Assembly (NCBI RefSeq): GCF_001654495.1
Contig: NZ_CP015849.1
Location: 4,501,501 to 4,565,500 of the forward strand
DNA from: Streptomyces sp. SAT1
GTDB taxonomy: Bacteria > Actinomycetota > Actinomycetes > Streptomycetales > Streptomycetaceae
Direction of reading: 5' to 3'
DNA length: 64,000 bases
Shown: positions 8,761-15,476 of the stretch, piece by piece
Layout of the letters: each line of letters opens with the position of its first letter
How positions within the stretch are numbered: position 1 is the first letter of the stretch
Made by a program: the position numbers and the translations under genes
The notes under the pieces: model-generated
Seen by the model: only the letters and a program-made list of their open reading frames with translations
The model's database searches: none
Told to the model about the DNA's origin: nothing

Positions 8761-9695
8761 GCACCAACTCCCGCCTGCGCACGTTCGGTTCCCGCGAGGT
8801 CGGCCCCGGCCGCCCCGTCTACATCTGCGGCGAGATCGGCATCAACCACAACGGCGAGCTGGAGAACGCCTTCAAGCTGATCGACGTGGCCGCCGACGCC
8901 GGCTGCGACGCCGTCAAGTTCCAGAAGCGCACCCCCGAGATCTGCACCCCGCGCGACCAGTGGGACATCGAGCGCGACACCCCCTGGGGCCGGATGACCT
9001 ACATCGACTACCGCCACCGCGTCGAGTTCGGCCGGGACGAGTACCGCCGGATCGACGCGTACTGCAGGGAGAAGGGCATCGACTGGTTCGCCTCCCCGTG
9101 GGACACCGAGTCCGTCGCCTTCCTGGAGGAGTTCGACGTGCCCGCCCACAAGGTGGCCTCCGCCTCGCTGACCGACGACGAACTGCTGCGCGCGCTGCGG
9201 GACACCGGCCGCGCGGTCGTCCTCTCCACCGGCATGTCCACCCCGAGGCAGATCCGGCACGCGGTCGAGGTCCTCGGCTCCGACAACATCCTCATGTGCC
9301 ACGCCACCTCCACCTACCCGGCCAGGGCCGAGGAGCTGAACCTCCGCGTGATCAACACGCTGGAGAAGGAGTACCCGAACGTCCCGATCGGCTACTCCGG
9401 CCACGAGACCGGCCTGCAGACCACCCTCGCCGCGGTCGCGCTCGGCGCCGCCTTCGTCGAGCGGCACATCACCCTCGACCGCGCCATGTGGGGCTCCGAC
9501 CAGGCCGCCTCCGTCGAGCCGCAGGGCCTGACCCGCCTCGTCCGCGACATCCGCACCATCGAGGTCTCGCTCGGTGACGGCGTGAAGAAGGTCTACGACT
9601 CCGAGCGGGCCCCGATGAAGAAGCTGCGCCGCGTCGCCGGTGTGGTGGCCGAGGCGGAGATCGCCGCGGCGGCGGGCGAGCCGGTCTCGGTGTGA
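8757..9695 (+). CDS. neuB: N-acetylneuraminate/Kdn-type synthase, lacking the SAF domain
   Basis: Condenses phosphoenolpyruvate with a C6 sugar (phosphate) to give a nine-carbon nonulosonic acid. The 312-aa TIM barrel carries the family blocks YICGEIGINHNGELENAF, CDAVKFQKRTPE, FASPWDTESVAFLE, VLSTGMST, MCHATSTYPA and IGYSGHETG. Classical NeuB proteins are about 345 aa with a C-terminal SAF (antifreeze-like) domain that caps the neighbouring subunit's active site. Here the chain stops at the barrel. Translationally coupled to neuA. With the HAD fusion in neuA, the likely product is a Kdn- or Neu5Ac-9-phosphate. Confidence 0.87.
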   Translation: MSTNSRLRTFGSREVGPGRPVYICGEIGINHNGELENAFKLIDVAADAGCDAVKFQKRTPEICTPRDQWDIERDTPWGRMTYIDYRHRVEFGRDEYRRIDAYCREKGIDWFASPWDTESVAFLEEFDVPAHKVASASLTDDELLRALRDTGRAVVLSTGMSTPRQIRHAVEVLGSDNILMCHATSTYPARAEELNLRVINTLEKEYPNVPIGYSGHETGLQTTLAAVALGAAFVERHITLDRAMWGSDQAASVEPQGLTRLVRDIRTIEVSLGDGVKKVYDSERAPMKKLRRVAGVVAEAEIAAAAGEPVSV

Positions 9696-9747
9696 GGCCG
9701 AGACCGTCCCCCCTCCCACCCGCACGCGACGGAACGGTCGTACGCCG

Positions 9748-10997
9748 ATGACCCCCCACCCCGGCGCCCCCCACCCCGGCGCCCCCACCCCGGCGCCCCC
9801 CACCCCGGCGCCCCCCGCCCCGGCACCGCGGGCCCCGACCCCGCCGCCGTATACGCCCCCGCGCCCACGCCCACGCCCACGCTCGCCTTCGTCGAGAGTC
9901 CCGTCCAGCTCCTGAACGTCCTGGAGTGGGCCCACGCCCGCGGCCTCGCGGCCCGCGTCCGGCGCCCGGCCACGGACGGCGGGCACCCCCCGCCGCACCC
10001 GCCCGGCGGACCTGTCCGCGACCCGCTCACGCTGGTCGTGCTGGCCCCGACCGACCCGATGACCCGGGGCCAGCTGCGCCGCATGGCCGAACTGGCCCGG
10101 GACGAGGGGTACGAGGTGCGGTGGGAGGAGGCGCGGGGCGGGGCCTCGGCGCCGTTCCGGACCATCGGCGCGCTGGCGGGGCGGCTGCGCCGGGCGGGCC
10201 GGGTGGTGCTGGGCGACCCGTACTCGCGGTACGTGCAGCTGCTGCTGACGATCACCGGGGCGCCCGATCTGGTGGTCGTGGACGACGGCACCGCGACCAT
10301 GGAGTTCACCGCCCAGCTCTGCCGCGGCGAGCGGCTGGTGCGCTGGCACCGCAAGGGCGGCCGGCCCGGCCCCCGCGACCTGCTGTTCGCCCCGGTGTCC
10401 GCCGCCGCCCGCCGCCGCCTCGCACCCGCCGCCGGGCGGGACGGGCGGCGGGTGGAGGTCTTCTCCTCCATGCCGCTCGGCACGGTCCCGGACGGGGTGA
10501 GCGTCACTGCGAACCGCTTCGTGTGGACCCGTGCCCGCTTCGGACCGCCCCGCGTCACCACCGGCACGGATCTGGTGGGCACCTCCCTGGTGGAGACCGG
10601 CGTGGTGGACTGCGACCGCTACCTGGCCGCCGTCCGCGCGCTGGCCCAGGCGCACGGCGCCGGCCGCTACTTCGCGCACCGCCGCGAGAGCACCGAGAAA
10701 CTGCACCGGCTCGCGGTGGAGACCGGCCTCGAGGTGGTCCGCCCCGAACTGCCCCTGGAGCTGACGGCCCGCCGCGGCCCCATCGGCCGTACGGTCCTCA
10801 GCTTCCCCTCCACGGTCGTGCACACGCTGCCGCTGGCCCTGGCGGGCACCGGAGTGCGGGTCGCCGTGTGCGACATCGATCCGAGCTGGCTGACGCCGAC
10901 GGCCTCTCCGCGCGCCGAGGGCTTCCTCTCCGGGGTGACCGGCACCGCGCGCGGCGTGCACCGGGTGGTGACGGGACCGAATCACTACGCTCTGTGA
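9748..10997 (+). CDS. Glycosyltransferase-like protein of the nonulosonic-acid cluster, reading frame broken in a C-rich repeat
   Basis: Last gene of the operon; family not firmly recognised, although the opening LAFVESPVQLLNVLEWAHA resembles sialyltransferase-type GT-B proteins. The conserved-looking body is open to the stop at 10997 in the frame starting with codon 9879, but that frame has no ATG, GTG or TTG between the neuB stop and 10038. The ATG at 9748 is one frame out. Restoring one C to the five-C run at 9782-9786 (sister repeats have six) joins ATG 9748 to the body and turns the repeat into a regular His-Pro-Gly-Ala-Pro array. The gene is therefore frameshifted, switched off by slippage, or mis-sequenced. 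A GTG at 10038 would lose the conserved N-terminus. Confidence 0.6.
9752..9825 (+). repeat. 15-bp C-rich tandem repeat with one 14-bp unit
   Basis: Five copies of a unit made of a C run, A (or G), CCCC, GGCG. The first runs are C6 (9752-9757), C6 (9767-9772), C5 (9782-9786), C6 (9796-9801) and C6 (9811-9816). The third unit is one base short, which changes the frame of the glycosyltransferase-like gene it opens. Confidence 0.85.
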
Positions 10998-11033
10998 CCA
11001 TATGCAGCCGCCCTGCGAGTGATCGGCCAGGGG

Positions 11034-11113
11034 TGATCACCGTCGGCCCGCCGGGCGGCGACTCCCCGGTGGGCCGGCAAGGGAACACGGTGGCAAGTCC
11101 CGCCGGTGATCAC
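11034..11113. promoter_or_regulatory. Two GTGATCAC palindromes upstream of the amidohydrolase
   Basis: The 346-bp stretch 10998-11343 holds no gene. It contains two identical 8-bp palindromes GTGATCAC at 11034-11041 and 11106-11113, centred 72 bp apart, with GC-rich inverted sequence between them. They could be paired operators for the M20 gene or part of a 3' structure of the upstream operon. No match to a known regulator is claimed. Confidence 0.4.
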
Positions 11114-11343
11114 AGTGTGCGGAACATGGCGTCCAGCAGGTGAACATTTCGGGCGTGATCCGGACGGCACGTGGTATGCCTGGAGAAAAGAACAAAAGCG
11201 GTCCACTCGGCCGAGCAGGACGGGCGAGTGTACCCATCCCATTCGACGCCTATGCGCCGACGGCCGGCTCTTCTTCCCCTGACGGGCTGAACTTTTGTTG
11301 AACGAGGGGCAGTTGACCGTCCCGGCGTCATACCCTTCAGAGG

Positions 11344-12618
11344 GTGAACCAACTGATGTCCCCAGAGTCCGAGGCCGATCATCCCGCGGAGAACGCCCTG
11401 CCCGGCACGCTGCCGGAGGCGCTGTTCGCCGAACTCGTCGCGTTCCGCCGCGACCTGCACATGCACCCGGAGCTAGGCAACCAGGAGTTCCGCACCACCG
11501 CCGCGATCAAGGCGCGGCTGGAGAAGGCGGGCCTCAGGCCCCGGGTGCTCCCCTCCGGGACCGGCCTCGTCTGCGACATCGGCAAGGACGCCGAGGACGA
11601 CACGGGCATCGACGAGAACGCCACCGAGCCGGACGCCGCCCACGGCATGCTGGCGCTGCGCGCCGACATCGACGCGCTGCCGATCCCGGACACCAAGAGC
11701 GAGAGCCCCTACCGCTCGACCGTGCCCGACCGCGCCCACGCCTGCGGCCACGACGTGCACACCACCGTGGTGCTCGGCACCGGACTCGTCCTCGCCGAGC
11801 TGCACCGCGAGGGGCTGCTCGCCCGCCCCGTACGGCTGGTCTTCCAGCCCGCCGAGGAGGTGCTGCCCGGCGGCGCCACCGAGGCGATCAAGGCCGGGGT
11901 GCTCGGCGGCGTCAGCCGGATCCTCGCCGTGCACTGCGACCCGCGGGTGGACGCCGGGATGATCGGCCTGCGCCAGGGTGCCATCACCTCCGCCTGCGAC
12001 CGCCTGGAGGTCTCCCTCGACGGTCCCGGCGGGCACAGCGCGCGGCCGCACCTGACGACCGACCTGGTCACCGCCGCCGCCCGTGTCGTCACCGACGTGC
12101 CCGCCCTCGTCGGCCGCCGCATCGACACCCGCGCCGGCCTCGCCGTGACCTGGGGACGTATCGAGTCCGGGCACGCGCCCAACGTCATCCCGCAGCACGC
12201 CGAGCTGGCCGGCACCGTGCGCTGCCTGGACATCAAGGCCTGGCGGCACGCCCCGGACATCGTGGTCGCCGCCATCGACGAGGTCGCCAACCTGCACAAG
12301 GCCAAGTCGGAGATCAACTACGTGCGCGGTGTGCCCCCGGTGGTCAACGAGCCGGAAGCGACCGAACTGCTGCGCGAGGCCATGACCGCCCGGCGCGGCC
12401 CGTCCTCCGTGGAGGACACCGAGCAGAGCCTGGGCGGCGAGGACTTCTCCTGGTACCTCGAACACGTGCCCGGCGCCATGGCCCGCCTCGGCGTCCGCAC
12501 CCCCGGCGAGCGCACCCTGCGCGACCTGCACCAGGGCGACTTCGACGCCGACGAGTCCGCGATCCGCGTGGGCGTGGAGCTCTTCACGGCGGCGGCGCTG
12601 CTGCACCCGACGCACTGA
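11344..12618 (+). CDS. M20-family metallopeptidase / amidohydrolase
   Basis: Zn-dependent aminoacylase-type hydrolase, 424 aa. Metal and catalytic blocks are present: LRADIDALPIPD, HACGHDVHT, VFQPAEEVLPGGA (catalytic Glu pair), the dimerisation-domain marker GPGGHSARPH, and SLGGEDFSWYLE. The family removes acyl groups from N-acyl amino acids or cleaves small peptides; the substrate here is unknown. GTG 11344 is used, with ATG 11356 as an alternative. It stands alone between the glycopolymer cluster and the nucleoside transport genes and carries none of the CTACGCGCGTAG boxes. Confidence 0.83.
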   Translation: MNQLMSPESEADHPAENALPGTLPEALFAELVAFRRDLHMHPELGNQEFRTTAAIKARLEKAGLRPRVLPSGTGLVCDIGKDAEDDTGIDENATEPDAAHGMLALRADIDALPIPDTKSESPYRSTVPDRAHACGHDVHTTVVLGTGLVLAELHREGLLARPVRLVFQPAEEVLPGGATEAIKAGVLGGVSRILAVHCDPRVDAGMIGLRQGAITSACDRLEVSLDGPGGHSARPHLTTDLVTAAARVVTDVPALVGRRIDTRAGLAVTWGRIESGHAPNVIPQHAELAGTVRCLDIKAWRHAPDIVVAAIDEVANLHKAKSEINYVRGVPPVVNEPEATELLREAMTARRGPSSVEDTEQSLGGEDFSWYLEHVPGAMARLGVRTPGERTLRDLHQGDFDADESAIRVGVELFTAAALLHPTH

Positions 12619-12696
12619 GCCCGGTCCGGCGCACCGCCGCGGGAGGGGCGCCCCCGGGCACCCCTCCCACGGCCCCCTCCCGCGGCGGCACGGTTC

Positions 12697-12748
12697 GGTA
12701 ACGGCGCGGAAAAACACCGTTCCCCCCTCCTTCTACGCGCGTTACTGT
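12697..12748 (+). promoter_or_regulatory. Promoter/operator of first BMP lipoprotein gene
   Basis: GGTAACGG at 12697-12704 lies exactly 35 bp upstream of TCTACGCGCGTTAC at 12732-12745. The latter overlaps a TACTGT -10 hexamer at 12743-12748. The same two elements with the same 35-bp offset occur before the second lipoprotein gene. The left half matches the palindrome found at four other nucleoside genes. Confidence 0.65.
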
Positions 12749-12824
12749 GCGCCGGACTCGCCACCAGGGGCGGCACATGGGGCGCGCGCCGGTGACGGCG
12801 CCGTGGCAAGAAGGGGTGCTTGCT

Positions 12825-13895
12825 GTGCGTACGAACTCCCGGAGGACCGGTTTCTCCCAGGCCGCGGTGGCTGTCGCGGTCGTCGCGCTCTTGGCCGCGG
12901 GCTGCGGCAAGTCCAGCACCGACCCGGGGGGCGGCTCCGCCGCGTCCGGCGCGTACTCGGGCAAGGGCATCGGCCTGGCGTACGACATCGGCGGCAAGGG
13001 CGACCAGTCCTTCAACGACGCCGCCTTCGCGGGCTTCGAGAAGGCGGAGAAGGAGTTCAGGATCGGCGGCCGGGACATCGAGCCGCAGGACGGCGAGTCC
13101 ACCGCCGACAAGGTGCAGCGCCTGGAGCAGCTCGCCAAGGCCGGCTACAACCCGATCGTCGGTGTCGGCTTCGTCTACGCGCCGGCCGTCAAGGAGGTCG
13201 CCGCCAAGTACCCGAAGATCACCTTCGGCATCGTCGACGACGACACCGTCAAGGCGTCCAACGTCGCCGACCTGCTCTTCCACGAGGAGCAGGGCTCCTA
13301 TCTCGCCGGGGTGGCCGCGGCGAAGGCGACCAAGAAGAACCACATCGGCTTCATCGGCGGTGTCGACATCCCCCTGATCCACAAGTTCGAGGCAGGCTTC
13401 GAGCAGGGCGCCCGGTCCGTGAACCCGAAGATCAAGGTCGAGTCGCAGTATCTGACGCAGACCGCGCAGGAGGGCGGCTTCGCCAGTCCGGACAAGGGCA
13501 AGGACGCGGCCAACGGCCAGATCGAGGCCGGCGCCGACGTCGTGTACGCCGCCGCGGGCCTGTCCGGACAGGGCGTCATCCAGTCCGCCGCCGCGCACAG
13601 GGTGTGGGCGATCGGGGTCGACTCCGACCAGTACAAGCAGTCGGCGCTCGCGCAGTACAAGGACTGGATCCTCGGCTCGGCGCTGAAGAACGTCGGCGGC
13701 GCGGTGTACGACCTGACCAAGTCCGTCGTCGAGGGCAAACCGCGCACCGGCGAGGTGCGCGGCGACCTGAAGTCGGGCGCCGTGGGCTTCGCCGACTCCA
13801 ACCCGAAGTACCAGGCCATGAAGGACGTCGTCGCCGCCGTCGACAAGGCGAAGCAGGACATCGTCGACGGCAAGGTCACCGTCCGCGTGGAGTAG
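12825..13895 (+). CDS. BMP-family nucleoside-binding lipoprotein (first copy)
   Basis: Substrate-binding lipoprotein of 356 aa in the Bmp/PnrA family, which binds purine and pyrimidine nucleosides for ABC uptake. The lipobox LLAAGC places Cys27 as the lipidated residue. The mature chain opens with IGLAYDIGGKGDQSFNDAAF, where the GxGDxSFN block contributes to ligand binding, and contains the family's VGVGFVYAPAVKEVA and YAAAGLSGQGV. GTG 12825 is preferred over GTG 12816 because AAGAAGGGG lies at a good distance. It is closely related to the next gene, implying a tandem duplication. It presumably feeds the ABC transporter at 15477-19518. Confidence 0.9.
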   Translation: MRTNSRRTGFSQAAVAVAVVALLAAGCGKSSTDPGGGSAASGAYSGKGIGLAYDIGGKGDQSFNDAAFAGFEKAEKEFRIGGRDIEPQDGESTADKVQRLEQLAKAGYNPIVGVGFVYAPAVKEVAAKYPKITFGIVDDDTVKASNVADLLFHEEQGSYLAGVAAAKATKKNHIGFIGGVDIPLIHKFEAGFEQGARSVNPKIKVESQYLTQTAQEGGFASPDKGKDAANGQIEAGADVVYAAAGLSGQGVIQSAAAHRVWAIGVDSDQYKQSALAQYKDWILGSALKNVGGAVYDLTKSVVEGKPRTGEVRGDLKSGAVGFADSNPKYQAMKDVVAAVDKAKQDIVDGKVTVRVE

Positions 13896-14011
13896 CAGGC
13901 GGAGGTGGAGGTGGAGGTGGAGCAGGACGTGGAGTGGTCCGGACGGGCGGGGGGACGCGGGACCTGCCGGGCCGCTCCGCGGTCCCTGTCCGGCCGCTTC
14001 CGCGCCCGCGT

Positions 14012-14030
14012 CCCTCGCCTTGCGCGAGGG
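14012..14030 (+). terminator. Weak stem-loop after first BMP gene
   Basis: CCCTCGC (14012-14018) and GCGAGGG (14024-14030) form a 7-bp stem with a 5-base loop within a GC-rich stretch. A GGAGGT hexanucleotide run lies just after the stop codon at 13900-13920. Partial termination between the two lipoprotein genes is possible; no U-tract is present. Confidence 0.4.
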
Positions 14031-14086
14031 GCGCGGCGCTGTCCGTGAGGGCGGCCGCGGCGGCGGCCTCCGTGCGGCCACAGGTC

Positions 14087-14138
14087 GGTAACGGAGGGGA
14101 CAGAAGGGGTTTTCCGTCTGGTCTACGCGCGTTACGCT
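14087..14138 (+). promoter_or_regulatory. Promoter/operator of second BMP lipoprotein gene
   Basis: GGTAACGG at 14087-14094 and TCTACGCGCGTTAC at 14122-14135 repeat the arrangement at 12697-12745 with the identical 35-bp offset. The second element overlaps a TACGCT -10 hexamer at 14133-14138. The promoter was evidently duplicated with the gene, and both elements kept while intervening bases diverged. Confidence 0.65.
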
Positions 14139-14189
14139 GCGGCGGAACCAGCGCCTGGTTTGGGCGCTTGCACAAAGGAGTCTCCTTCC

Positions 14190-15236
14190 ATGCGCCGGGT
14201 GTCCCGTATCGCGGTTGCGGGCGTTGCAACCGCAGCTCTCGCTGTCACCGTCTCCGCCTGTGGCAGTTCGTCCAGCAAGTCCTCGGGCGGCGAGGGCAAG
14301 AACCTCGGCCTCGCCCTGGCCTACGACGTCGGCGGCAAGGGCGACCAGTCCTTCAACGACGCCGCGACGGCGGGCCTTGAGCGCGCCGACAAGGAGTTCG
14401 GCTACAAGAGCACGGCCGTCGAGCCGCAGGACGGCGAGTCCGACGCGGACAAGGTCCAGCGCCTGGAGACCCTGGCCAAGCAGGGCTACAACCCGGTGAT
14501 CGGGGTCGGCTTCGCCTACGCGCCGGCCGTCAAGGAGGTCGCCGCGAAGTACCCGAAGGTCACCTTCGGCATCGTCGACGACGAGCAGATCAAGGCGTCC
14601 AACGTGGTGGACATGGTCTTCCACGAGGAGCAGGCGTCCTACCTCGCCGGTGTCGCCGCCGCCAAGACCACCAAGTCGAACACCGTCGGCTTCGTCGGCG
14701 GCGTGGACGTCCCGCTCATCCACAAGTTCGAGGCGGGCTTCAAGCAGGGCGTCGAGGACACCAAGAAGGGCGTCAAGGTCAAGTCGCAGTACCTGACCGA
14801 GACGGCCGCCGAGGGCGGCTTCGCCAGCCCCGACAAGGGCGAGAACGCCGCCAACGGCCAGATCGACGCCGGTGCCGACGTCGTCTACGCCGCCGCGGGC
14901 CTGTCCGGTCAGGGCGTGATCAAGGCCGCCGCCGCGCACAAGATCTGGGCGATCGGCGTCGACTCCGACCAGTACAAGCAGGACGCGCTGGCCAAGTACA
15001 AGGACTCGATCCTCACCTCGGCCATGAAGGACGTCCAGGGCGCGGTGTACAACCTGGCCAAGTCCGTCAAGGACGGCAAGCCGCAGAGCGGTGAGGTGCG
15101 CGCCAGCCTGGCCACCGGCGGTGTGAGCCTGGCCGACTCCAACCCCGTCTTCAAGAACAACGCCGACCTCCAGGCCGCGCTGAAGAAGGCCGAGGACGGC
15201 ATCAAGAGCGGCGCCATCAAGGTCAAGACCTCCTGA
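14190..15236 (+). CDS. BMP-family nucleoside-binding lipoprotein (second copy)
   Basis: Second substrate-binding lipoprotein of the Bmp/PnrA family, 348 aa. AAAGGAG at 14174-14180 sets the ATG at 14190; signal peptide MRRVSRIAVAGVATAA with lipobox VSAC puts lipidation at Cys24. The mature sequence (LGLALAYDVGGKGDQSFNDA, VGVGFAYAPAVKEVA, FVGGVDVPLIHKFEAGF) parallels the first copy over its whole length. Two binding proteins with matched promoters for one transporter suggest division of ligand range, for example purine versus pyrimidine nucleosides, but the sequence does not show which. Confidence 0.9.
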   Translation: MRRVSRIAVAGVATAALAVTVSACGSSSSKSSGGEGKNLGLALAYDVGGKGDQSFNDAATAGLERADKEFGYKSTAVEPQDGESDADKVQRLETLAKQGYNPVIGVGFAYAPAVKEVAAKYPKVTFGIVDDEQIKASNVVDMVFHEEQASYLAGVAAAKTTKSNTVGFVGGVDVPLIHKFEAGFKQGVEDTKKGVKVKSQYLTETAAEGGFASPDKGENAANGQIDAGADVVYAAAGLSGQGVIKAAAAHKIWAIGVDSDQYKQDALAKYKDSILTSAMKDVQGAVYNLAKSVKDGKPQSGEVRASLATGGVSLADSNPVFKNNADLQAALKKAEDGIKSGAIKVKTS

Positions 15237-15317
15237 CCCGGTCGTGACCGGCCTGGAACCTTCCCGGGCATGGTCAGGGCGACGCTGCGATGGCAGCGTG
15301 GCAGCGTCACAGCCAGG

Positions 15318-15359
15318 GAACGGGGTGCGGGAGGCATGACAGGTCTCCGCACCCCGTTC
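15318..15359 (+). terminator. Stem-loop terminator after second BMP gene
   Basis: GAACGGGGTGCGGGAG (15318-15333) pairs with CTCCGCACCCCGTTC (15345-15359), with one bulged base and an 11-base loop. It separates the lipoprotein gene from the separately regulated ABC operon. Confidence 0.7.
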
Positions 15360-15434
15360 GCGCGGCAGAATGCTCGGAAAAGATCGGGACGGAAAAAAAT
15401 CCGATCGATTCAGGGCACTACGTAAAGCAGGGGC

Positions 15435-15450
15435 GCTACGCGCGTAGAGC
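15435..15450. promoter_or_regulatory. CTACGCGCGTAG operator of nucleoside ABC-cdd-deoA operon
   Basis: A perfect 12-bp palindrome CTACGCGCGTAG at 15436-15447 lies about 30 bp before the start of the ATP-binding protein gene. The same 12-mer occurs before adenosine deaminase, deoC and purine nucleoside phosphorylase in this window, all nucleoside-catabolic genes. A shared repressor site is inferred. Confidence 0.75.
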
Positions 15451-15476
15451 GGCCCCTTTCCTGAGGAGAGTGCGCC

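Noticed and set aside
10038..10997. GTG 10038 as the true start of the glycosyltransferase-like gene
   Set aside because: It has no ribosome-binding site and would discard the convincing LAFVESPVQLLNVLEWA segment upstream; a one-base defect in the C-rich repeat explains the missing start better.
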